Positions 10,202 through 19,589 of a stretch of DNA of 38,129 bases are shown here, piece by piece. The notes under the pieces are model-generated. The model was given only the letters and a program-made list of their open reading frames with translations, was not told the origin of the DNA and did no database searches. Every line of letters begins with the position of its first letter. Position 1 is the stretch's first letter. Location: contig LRSR01010088.1 of NCBI GenBank assembly GCA_001579985.1, positions 1-38,129 of the forward strand, written 5' to 3'. Origin of the DNA: Hypsibius dujardini (lineage: Eukaryota > Tardigrada > Eutardigrada > Parachela > Hypsibiidae). The translations under genes were made by a program, and so were the position numbers.

Positions 10202-13200
10202 ATGGAATCTTTTGATCCTGCATCATCGGATTCCGATCTGTCGAAAGCAACTGATCTACGCAATCCGCTTAGTTTAGGTGCCTGCGCTCACAAAAACTGT
10301 GACGGTTGTCAGCGCTTTAAAAGCTCCCCAGACAATGTCGAAATTTGTGGTCCTTGCAAGCATTATGATTCTTTTCATAAGTCGCCCGAGGTAGGAGTTT
10401 TTGTGCGAATTTAGAAAACATGCGCAACGTTAGTCAAGGGAAATGTTATGCTCACAGATCTTCCCGACTGCACCGCCGCAACGCTCATCGACATGGGCAT
10501 CTATCGCAAGCAGCCAGTCATGCCGAGAGCAACTGCAGCAAACCTTTCGAACACAAGCGCTGAACCTGGGTTGCACTAAACGGAAACTGTCCGTTCTACC
10601 GGGTAATCAAATTCCCAACCCCGCAGCCAAGCGTCCTGCTACGATCGCCACAGCCCCCGCCGCGCCGAAGCTCAAGCCCGCTCAAGGTCCTGGTCGTCCT
10701 GCCAAGTCCACTTCGATTGTACAGTTTGTTGTTGTCCCGGAAGTGAAGCGTCCCAAGCTGGTAGTAGATACCAGCAAAGGAAGCTCCTCAAGGTTTGTAA
10801 GTGACAGCGATTTTTACGGACTTTGATTGAATCAAAAAGATGCCTCATCAATTGATTGATTGATTGTTTTATTTGGAACCGTTGTGAACTGACTCAATGA
10901 TTGACTGATTTATTGATTGATTGTGGCTTAGCTGCGGGTAGAGCGCATACAAAACGGGGTATCTTGATCGATTGCTTGATTGATAACATGAGCCCAGTTG
11001 ATTACACGCATTTTTGTGAAGGTGACTAAATTGATTCATTGAGTAGCCCGAATTTTTTTTTGCGATTTTTAACATAAAAACCGTACATTCGATATTTGAA
11101 GAAGTGTTTTTAGATCGGCAATGCCCAAAGCCCGGAAAATTGAAGGAGAAGGGGTGGCTAAGAAAAGAGCATAATTTTGTTGGCATGTACTAAAACTCTT
11201 TTCTTCCGTGCCTATTAGGTTCGAGTGTTTGGAGAACGCTGGCCTCATTAAGACCTTCCAGATTGGCGGAACTCCGGATCAGTGCACTGCAGAAGCCATG
11301 AGAGCGCTGTTGTCGCAAAAATTTGGTGGGGTCGGACTGCATGAGTGGGTCGCGTACAGTGTCAATGGAAAGTTGCTGTCCGCCGTGGACCAGCCTGCAG
11401 ATGGGTGGACGTACTCTAACCTGAAGGAGTGAGGTTTCCCTTGATATCTTAATCTGTTTGTCTGTTTGTCTGCCTGTTTGTCTGCCTGCCTGTCTGCCTG
11501 CCTGTCTGCTTGCCTGTCTGCCTGCCTGTCTGCCTGTGTTTCTGTTTGCCTGCCTGCCTGCCTGTCTGCTTGCCTGTTTGCCTGTCTGCTTGCCTGCCTG
11601 CCTGTGTGTCTGTGTGTCTGCCTGCTATCTGTGTGTCTGTCCGTCTATCCGTCTATCCTCCTATATATGTCTGTCTGTTTCTTTGTCAGTCTTATCTGTT
11701 TCTTTGTCTGTTTGTCTGCAATGTTGTTTCTGCATGTATATTTGTCTGGTTCGCGCGACATCTTCACAGTGCGATTTTTTTTCGGATTACAGAATAGCCA
11801 CCAGGACCAACAGGCGTATTTACATTGGTCCGAAATCTATTCCTTTACGAGTGGCCGGTTTAGACGATTCCGATTCCGAGGAGGACGAGGGGAATTTTGT
11901 CGACATTGAGTGCTCCCCCACACGGTATGTCTCGCACCGAAATCTAATTTTTTTTTATTTTCAGCGATTTTCAAGTAGAACGGAAAGCTGCCTCTACTAA
12001 TTTTATTGAGTAAACGAGTCGAATGTAATGAATAAATCATAATGTTTGATCGTTCAGGTTTGAAATCTGGTGACCTTTTTTGATACATTATCAACATTTT
12101 GAAAATATTCAAATTTGGAAAGGGTTAGCAAAAAAGATAATGAAATCACACCTTTTCGAATGTTCAAGTCTTTTTAAACGCTAAATTTGTTGTTGCCTTT
12201 TGTTGTAGCGACACTGGCGGTTTGATGCCTGGCTTGCAATCTCTCGGATATATGCCAGACCTTCCGCGTGATCCAATCTTATCGCCACTAGTCTCGCCCG
12301 TTCGCGCCTTCAACATTCGCCAGAGCAGCCGACTTATCGATGCGCCCTCCACCAGCCGTGGTTGCTCGAGCCCGCCGTTTCGCGTTGTGCGCTCATTTGT
12401 GCCGATGGATTTGACCGAAGACGATGATGATGACGAAAGCGGTCTCTCTGGTTATCAGCTCTTCATGAAGGAATTCCGGCATGCATTAACCAGGGGCTCT
12501 ACCGGAGAGAGTTGCGTCTGGTACATCAGAAAAGCCACTCTGGTAGACGACTTCTTCGAATTTGCCGACAAAACCCCTGATTTGCGGAAGCAACCAATCA
12601 TCAGATTTGAAGAGTTAGTACTCATTAAGGCTGTTTTGGTTTGTTTCTCAGTCTGTACACGCGTACGTTTTCCCCCCTGGTTTATCAATTGTTATCTTCC
12701 TGGTTTGACCACTTCTTGATTACTTTTTCAGAGGAACTGACTACGGAGGTGTATTTCGGTGTCTCTTTGGTCAATTTTGGAGTGCAGTAGTGGAGCTCCA
12801 TGAAACAGCTTCCGTCGGCGCCGTATTCGTTGGCGACCTGACAATGACTGTCACCCATGTTTCACAAGAGATGGGCAGTCCCAAGCCAGGCCTTTTCAGG
12901 TATTGTTTATTAAATCAATATAAGTGGCTAGTGATTTCTCATAAGCCGTAATGGGCTTTTTAACTTAAATTGAACAATCAATGATTACATTTAAAACCAA
13001 ATTTAATTTGTATTCAACAGTTCGACTTAAACAACTGTATTTTTAGATGCATTGGAAAATTGTTATTTGTGTGCTTGGCGCATCGTGGACCGTTTCCGAC
13101 GCAGCTGGATGACTCCGTCTTCCGCTACATGCTTGGTTTAGATCCTAAACCGGAGAACGTGCGGTACGTCGACCGTCTGGCCGGCGATTTTATCAATCAG

Positions 13201-14369
13201 GTGCGGGACAGCGACGAAGAGTCTGACTTTCTGCCGGCTATCGATGGGCTGATTGAATGGTTGTCGGCATTTGAGCAAGTTCGATATGTCGTACGTATTA
13301 CTTTTCATTTTAACCAAGCAGTTTCTAATGTATATAAATAAACCTTCATTTCATAGGCGTCCAAATGGAATCAGCTGAACAAGGAAGAAACTATTGCCAA
13401 AATCGCTCGCACTTACCTCTACGACGCACGGTCCGGTAATCTGAACTTGATCAAAGAAGGATTTGATCAGTACGGTGACCACAAAACAAGCGGTGCAGCT
13501 TTGCTGGTTGATTTACAGATTGTGTTTATCTAACCCCTTAATACGCCCCTTTTGCCCGTCGCTCGGACCCTCCATACATTTTTTTTCCTGTCGCTTACTG
13601 TATCTTCATGCCAATCACCAATCAGATACGCAATCTCACAGACTGACCGGCATCCCTTCAGAGAGAAAAAAGCATAGTGTTAAAAACTGACAGGCAAGCA
13701 GAAAGGCAGGTAGCCAGACAGACAGACAAACCGGCAGACAAACAGACAGACAGACAAACAGACAGATAGAGACAGGCAGGCAGTCCGAGGCAGAGACAGG
13801 CAAATAGTCAAACAATGTGCTTCTAGATTGGGATGTGTTTGCAGAAAATCACGGATGCGTCTGCCTGGAGTTTTCTCTGGGATTACATCTACCGAGTGGT
13901 GATTACTGGTCCGGAATTCCTGAAAGAAGTAACCACCCCTACTCTTGGCGGTGTCCGCCAGCGAATTGCGTTCGGTCATTTCCGCCAGTTTATAGAGTCA
14001 GCCGATCCGGAATTGCTACAGCGGACTCTTCGATTCATCGTTGGTTTTGCCAATATTCCGCTGCAAAAAAAAGTTCAGGTGAAAATCTTCATCGTAGTAT
14101 AAGACTGCCAATCAATCGATTTGATAAATGAGTTTGATTCAGCCGCATCTTTTGCTATATTGTGCCGCGGCTCACCCAGTTTAGCCGTTCTAAATCTGTA
14201 GGTCACGTTCGAAACATCGGGAATTCACCGACTGCCGGCTGCGAAGTCGTGTACACCTTCGATTACCCTTGGAACATCGTACGAGGATGGCGGCCCGGGA
14301 TTTGAAGAGTTCTCGCGTGACATGGTGCGTGCTCTGGATGAGGGGAGCAACAATTTTACCATGGCTTAA
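10202..14369 (+). CDS. HECT-type E3 ubiquitin ligase, G2E3-like
   Basis: Exons: 10202-10390 (ATG), 10458-10792, 11219-11428, 11793-11924, 12209-12613, 12732-12899, 13047-13290, 13357-about 13515, about 13824 or 13855-14078, and 14202-14369 (TAA). Phases agree except at the exon 8/9 join. Exon 1 has a possible zinc knuckle, C-x4-C-x2-C-x12-C-x2-C-x-H. Exon 2 is a basic, proline-rich linker. Exons 3-4 form a small domain ending in WTYSNLKE/YIGPKS, a pattern I associate with G2E3-like HECT proteins. An acidic patch follows, then the HECT N-lobe (IIRFEEGTDYGG, later CIGKLLFVCLAHRGPFP) and the C-lobe (LGGVRQRIAFGHFRQFIE). The catalytic cysteine lies in RLPAAKSCTPSITL, followed by the C-terminal helix (FEEFSRDMVRALDEGSNNF). 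The enzyme would take ubiquitin from E2 as a thioester. The canonical TCFN context is altered to SCTP, as in divergent G2E3-like ligases. Confidence 0.75.
11429..11792. repeat. CTGC/CTGT microsatellite in HECT intron 3
   Basis: From 11455 to about 11745 the intron is CTGC/CTGT words (TGCCTGTCTGCC and similar). The donor GTGAGG at 11429 and the acceptor TTACAG ending at 11792 bracket it. Confidence 0.8.
13530..13823. repeat. HECT intron 8: partial MITE half and CAGA array
   Basis: The segment 13545-13605 (CGGACCCTCC, then CTGTCGCTTACTG) resembles the right arm of the inverted repeat at 15372-15527, so it looks like a half or solo copy. From 13683 to 13800 runs a CAGA/CAGG microsatellite. Confidence 0.5.
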
Positions 14370-14647
14370 CTCTCGCTTTAATAACTCCAGTAGTGCGAAG
14401 TTATAATCTTGTTACGCCGGGGCATAAGTTTTGGTCTTTTTGGTTTTAGATTTTTTTACGGTCTTGTTTATTCTGGAGAGCGATGGCGGATTTTTTGCCT
14501 AGATATGTTTCTTGAAATATTTTTTCAGAAACTAATATAAAGATGTGCAAACACACCAGATCGACCAACGATAAACAGACAGGTACATAGCAGCCATCTG
14601 CAGAAAAGATGAATTGATCTTAAGCCGCACAGTTCGTTCATACTCAT
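14370..14647. other. 3' flank of HECT gene; no gene seen
   Basis: No canonical AATAAA is seen; AATATAAA near 14535 is the nearest variant. Confidence 0.4.
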
Positions 14648-14958
14648 TAAGGGTATTCAAAGTTCGCTTATTTGCAACGATTATTTCGCTAATTCAAACT
14701 CGCTAATCTCCCTGGTTTGAAGAGAAGCGAGAAAAGCAACCAAGGAGCTGCTTTTTTCGTTTATCTTCTCGCTAATTGTGTGCATCTGTCTTGTGAGTGG
14801 TCCGTGTGAGTTGAGATTAGCGAAGGAGACATGGCCTCAGATATGCCAGGGGGCGTGTCCTCGTATCACCGTTGCAAGGGCGTGCAAAACCAGGGAGATA
14901 AGCGAGTTTGAATTAGCGAAATAATCGCTGCAAATAAGCAAACTTTGAATATCCTTAG
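14648..14958. mobile_element. MITE-like inverted repeat, about 311 bp
   Basis: The termini TAAGGGTATTCAAAGTTCGC and GCAAACTTTGAATATCCTTA are inverse copies. The complementarity continues for about 70 bp per arm (ATTATTTCGCTAATTCAAAC with GTTTGAATTAGCGAAATAAT). The centre has no coding potential. Confidence 0.75.
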
Positions 14959-15371
14959 TATCTTAATAACAGACCACAAGTGAACGGCATTCTTCATATA
15001 TATAAAGAAACCTGATCAGCTAAAAGAGTTAAGAAATCAGAATTGACCATTTCAGTCTCGACGATGGTCGCCGTGACTCTGCCGTCATACATAGAGAACA
15101 TCTCTCAGTCTGAAGGGAGCAAAGCCCAAAAATTTAAATGGGTTATGAGGATCCATGGGGAAACGACGATTATAAACAGTGTGCGTATACCCCATATACA
15201 TCTACTGTCGAAGACCCATGTTTACTTTGAAGAAAAACTTGGACATAATAAAGCGAGCGTATAACATTTCTGCAAAACAAGAAGAAGGAAGGCAATCAGT
15301 CATTGAATACTCAGTCTCATGCCTCCGTCAGGCAGACAACTAGCCAGACAGGTAGACAAATTTTGCTTGCA
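14959..15371. other. No gene seen
   Basis: A plus-strand open frame at 15043-15264 has no splice or domain support. No RNA gene or strong repeat is noticed. Confidence 0.4.
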
Positions 15372-15527
15372 GTCAACGACAAGATTGGGTCCACTGGAGG
15401 GTCCGGGATATGGGCAAAAGGGGCGGAGCAGGGGGTGGTCAGGTGGTTGATTGTTTGAAACCACCCCTTGTCCCGCCTCTTTTGCTCATTCTCCGGACCC
15501 TCCGGTGTACTCATTCTTGTCGTTGAC
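15372..15527. mobile_element. Short MITE-like inverted repeat, about 156 bp
   Basis: The ends GTCAACGACAAGA and TCTTGTCGTTGAC are complementary. Internally, CCACTGGAGGGTCCGG pairs with CCGGACCCTCCGGTG with small mismatches, and the GGTGGT/ACCACC words form a third stem. Partial homology to 13545-13605. Confidence 0.65.
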
Positions 15528-15864
15528 TCTAACAACAGGCAGACAACTGAACAAACAAGTGGGCATATAGTACAGACTAATGGACATGCAAGTAGACCGA
15601 CATACATACATTCTCACAAACAGGCAGGACGACAATTATACAGACATTCAGTTTAACAGGCAGTCAGACAAATAGACATACAATTGCACAGAAAGTTGGT
15701 CACTTATTTAAACATAAATTCAGACATACAACTTACCAGACAGTCAAACAGGTCATTGGCAGTCTGTCAGGCACATTATTAGCCTGATGGATACAGTCCG
15801 GGCGCTTCGGAGCCGCGCTCGACTGTCCTGCGCGGAAACGGCGGTGCGCGGCGTGAACCCATAC

Positions 15865-16353
15865 ATTGGTAGTACCCCGGGCTTGCCGTAAAAGCCGGAT
15901 GCGGAGAAGCCCATCGCCAAGGATGACGGATATGGCACAATCTTCGAAATGGAAGAACTCGGGCGATGCTGCTGCGGCGGCGAAGTGGACTGATTCGACG
16001 GATGCGGGTGGTGTTACTGCTGCAGTGACAACCGTTAATCCGGACTGTCCGTCGATTCGGATATCTTCGAGCAGATACTCTGCAATTTCTGGTTCAGAAA
16101 CATATCCGCCTCATCAAGGTCCGGAGGAAGGCAGCGGCGAGGGGTTGTCGAGGTGTTGTTCCAGTAAGTGCCGCCACCGCCCCCTCCTCCCGTCCGACGG
16201 GTCGAAGCTGTCCAGATGATTTCTTCTGTTGTCTTGTTGATTGTGGTGGTCCATCATCTCGGAAGGGCTACGAACTGCGGAGTACTTTACGTTGAAGGGG
16301 ACCACTGGATGGAGGGCGGTACGGAAAAGTCGGGGGTGGCTGTAATCACTAGT
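15865..16353 (-). other. GC-rich coding-like block, possible upstream exon(s) of the brat-like gene
   Basis: On the minus strand an acceptor (TTTTTACAG) precedes 16353 and a donor (GTATGG) follows 15865. Parts read as plausible protein in different frames: TSDYSHPRLFRTALHPVV through LPSSGP in one; DLDEADMFLNQKLQSICSKI and later ISKIVPYPSSLAMGFSASGF in another. No single frame stays open across the block. The donor at 15865 leaves phase 2 in the second frame, which is what the brat exon starting at 7735 needs. The low-complexity Gly, Ser, Gln and His content also resembles the brat linker. It may be one or two real exons with indel errors, a decayed exon, or GC-rich non-coding DNA. Confidence 0.3.
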
Positions 16354-16694
16354 CTGTAAAAATATGGAGGGAAACGTGGTTAAACTTCCAGAAATGAACG
16401 CAACGACAAGCAGGCGGCAGGCAGTCCAATTTTTACAATATAAAGCAAAATACAGCAGAACTGTCTTTTTCAAAACCTCATTGATCGATTGGTACCACAT
16501 AAAGGATTCAACTCAAACAAACATCACGGCACCAAGACACTCAATCAATGAATCAATCACACGAACCGAACGCTCAAGTTATTCGGTCAAACCAAACAAT
16601 AAATCAATACATCATACAGTCACTACAGTAAAGAAACTCAAAGCAATCAGCAAATCAATCGACGAATTGATTACTCACCTGTACAGCGAAAAAA

Positions 16695-18477
16695 TTACAG
16701 GCGATGTGACTGCACAAATTCAAGCGCACTCAAGAATTGTGCGACCCCGTTACACGTGTCTTCTTCCAGTGGATCAACATGACAGCGCAGAAACTCGTAG
16801 GAGTCGTGTGATATGGGGACACGAATTTCAGGCACAATAACAGACGGCACATCCTCAACCTCGTTTCCGCTTCCAGCTGATTCACCGTCGTCATCCATTC
16901 CGTAGTGTTCCATATTTTCAGGCACATCGTCGAGTCCGGGCGTCCCCTGAGTCACTGTTCCCGCAAGGAAAACTTGCCGAGGTGTTTGGTACTGTTCAGT
17001 CCGAAGGCTATGGCGATTCCACCTACCGCATAAAACAACAAAACTAAGCCAATGCCGCACGTAAAATTGACTGTCAGAAAAGGATTCACTGCTATTTACC
17101 CCTCCAAGAAAGAAGTCAGAGCTTGATTAATCCGTGGCAAAAATATGAAATGAAGGCAGAACAGCTGAATGGCGTCAGATGGATCAAGTATCGCCTCCTG
17201 TTCCATCTTTATGAAAAGGGAACGAAAAAAATTTGATACAACCCTACTGACATCCCTCCAAAGCCTCTCAATTCTGAAAAACAAGAGCAGCAAATATGAA
17301 CAAATAAATCAGGGCTCCAAAGCAGTATATGTACAGAATGGTATTATTTTTGCTCTTTTCAACCAATCAATGAATTGCCTCCACGAACTTTTACCGTTGA
17401 TTATGCACCGATTTGCCGGCGATAAAGCTGCCTCGATTCAGGCCGCGATTTCGAAACATGAATTCAGCAACGTCGTAGTTTTCGCCACCTTTATCCCCTC
17501 GCACACGGGAAGGCAGGCCATACGCCTCCACTGCAGATTGAAAATGCCGAAGAACAGTGTTGGCCCTGTTGTTGGTGCTGCATGCTAAAAACGTGATGAG
17601 ACGAGAAAATCCGTCTATGCCACCGTGAATAACAAAACTCCACGGGATCAGCTTGTGATTTCCGTCAATGTGCCAGAGAGCATTTGGGGAAGCGACGCAA
17701 TAGATTCTGGGAGTAAAAAGGATTATCATTGAAAAGGTTCTCCACAAATGTAAATAAACACATCAATCAATCGAGTGATTGCAATGACAACTTAAAATGA
17801 CAAGAATTCAAGCAATCAATCAATCTGCTACTGAGATCATACCTTCGTGGAATTACATTCGCCACCCTGGCAGTATGTCCGCCAGGGTCGACCCGTCGAA
17901 TGGATTGCCGGATTCTCTGGCGAGCTACTCGGAGGCCCCGTTCACGCAGAGCTCCGGTTACGACAACAGAACCAGCCCCTCTCTGCAACTGGATTATTCT
18001 TTCTACTTCGCCGTCAAGCTCCAGATCCGAGATTTCAGTGTAAAAATAGGGATCGATAAAATTCTCCTCCTGTCGGCGGCGATACAATGTGGACCGAGAA
18101 ACACCAAGTAATTCCTGAATTTTACTCCATGAAAAACTTTCCTGTCGCAAGATCTGCAAGGATCCATTAAAGATCTGGAGTTTTGGCCGGCCTCCTGTGG
18201 GTTCAAGCGAAACGAGTTGGGGGATTTCAAGGGCTTCCCGATTAAGCTGCAGCAAGTTTTCAGCCTGCCGCTTAAGCTGATATGCCGTCCCTAGACTCTG
18301 TCTGACAATAACGTTTTGGTCGCCGGTAGCTGAAAGAATTTCGATGACGTGAGATAATCTCCGTGATTCTAACGAAAGCGCTCCCTCATCAGCGCTTGCA
18401 ACAAGAAAAACGTTTCGAGAATTTGCAAACGCCTGCTCTGCTAGCGTGATAAATCCCTGAAGGGTTGGCCCATCCAT
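16695..18477 (-). CDS. Intron-containing integrase core (rve/DDE) protein, transposon-derived
   Basis: Exons: 17843-18477 (ATG at 18475-18477), 17395-17706, 17100-17273 and 16695-17022 (TAA). All three joins are phase 2, and the product is about 482 residues with no internal stop. The N-terminal half is helical, with an HTH-like segment [20 protein letters not shown]. The integrase core follows: WHIDGNHK (first Asp), [19 protein letters not shown] (second Asp) and [14 protein letters not shown] (likely catalytic Glu), then [20 protein letters not shown]. This layout matches a family of animal and fungal integrase-core genes whose members are often multicopy. The acidic C-terminal tail ([16 protein letters not shown]) is not part of the core. 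Retained DDE residues and open frames suggest recent activity or purifying selection. I saw no terminal inverted repeats tightly flanking it. Confidence 0.8.
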
Positions 18478-18553
18478 TTTAGTATAAGAAGGAAAGAAAA
18501 CTGACACCGAAAAATCAAAACAATCGTGCCGCCTTGGTAGCTAGAGTGGCGAC

Positions 18554-18800
18554 AGACAAGTATGAGGCAAAGTCTGTATTTCGGCTCACCCTCCACTTGG
18601 TCGATAAATCGACTCACTCATGCATTTCTCTTTCATCACAGCTGCTTTATTGTTTGATTTCCAGAAGTGCTATAGTATACTAGGATATAGTACAGCGAAT
18701 CAAACAATCAAGCACCCGCCACCAAAGAAACATCTGAGTGAGCCGATTTATCGACCAAGTGGAGGTTGAGCCGAAATACAGACCTGGCCTCACACTTGCC
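18554..18800. mobile_element. MITE-like inverted repeat upstream of integrase gene
   Basis: The left arm has GTCTGTATTTCGGCTCACCC, then CTCCACTTGGTCGATAAATC. The right arm carries the complement GATTTATCGACCAAGTGGAG and later GAGCCGAAATACAGAC. Arms are about 70 bp at high identity around a centre of about 100 bp. The element lies about 75 bp upstream of the integrase start codon, where its promoter would be. Confidence 0.8.
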
Positions 18801-19053
18801 GTAATCTCCCGATCTCAATGGACAGTTAAGCCCCACCCCCTCCAGTCATCAGTTGATTATTCAATCGGATTCACTGTGTTGTGATTGGTTGAAATTTAAG
18901 AGCAACTTGGCAGCGATTGATTGATTAATCGGATTTCTTGGCGCACACATTGGATCAGTTGATTGATTGATTGTAGGTAAACAATAGTAAATGGTGATGA
19001 ACACATAAGATTCAGGTGGCTCAAATTAACTGGAAAAAAAAGTGTTTTGAAAA
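18801..19053. other. Intergenic; TTGATTGA words only
   Basis: Short GATT-type repeats (for example 18917-18930 and 18957-18972) and nothing else recognisable. Confidence 0.4.
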
Positions 19054-19290
19054 CCATTGAGCAAAAATTAATTATGGCTCAATGAAACTATTGAGCTAAA
19101 ATAATTATGGCTCAATGAAACTATTGAGCTAAAATTAATTATGGCTCAATGAAACTATTGAGCTTAAATTAATTATGGCTCAATGAAACTATTGAGCTTA
19201 AATTAATTATGGCTCAATGAAACTGTTGAGCTAAAATTATTTCATTGAGCGAAAATTCAAAAACCTTTTGACACGGCGGGCGCTCCATAG
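19054..19290. repeat. Hairpin minisatellite array B, inverted copy of array A
   Basis: The array contains about five units of GCTCAATGAAACTATTGAGC followed by an AT-rich TAAATTAATTATG spacer. It ends at 19290 with GACACGGCGGGCGCTCCATA, the exact complement of the array A end. It is array A reversed, about 10 kb away, and it ends about 300 bp upstream of the FABP start codon. Confidence 0.85.
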
Positions 19291-19589
19291 TTTCTCTCTC
19301 TCGCTTGTTTGTCTCTGCGATTAGATCGCCGCAAACATCTTCGCTCCCCTTGTCTGGCTGGATCAAGTGAAAAAACGCTGACGCGGCCTGCACGTCTGCC
19401 TCACTACGAGCACAACAGGTGAGTGCGTGTGAGTGTTGAGTCGCGATCTTTTCTCTTTCTCTTTTGCATTTTCGCATTTTCGGATTTTCGGCATTCGCAC
19501 TTTTAATTTCCGGCATCTTTTTTCCCCAGGTTTTCCTTCTCTTCCCACGGCCCTCTCCCTCTCCTCCACCCAACCCATCGGCTGTAATA
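19291..19589 (+). promoter_or_regulatory. FABP 5' flank / 5'UTR region
   Basis: A pyrimidine-rich stretch (TCTCTCTCTC at 19293-19302, later CTTCTCTTCCC) leads into the FABP start with TAATAATGG around the ATG. No clear TATA box is seen. A possible splice acceptor (TTTTTTCCCCAG near 19530) could mark a 5'UTR exon boundary. Confidence 0.35.

Noticed and set aside
15043-15264. 73-codon plus-strand frame
   Set aside because: No homology recognised and isolated from any exon chain.
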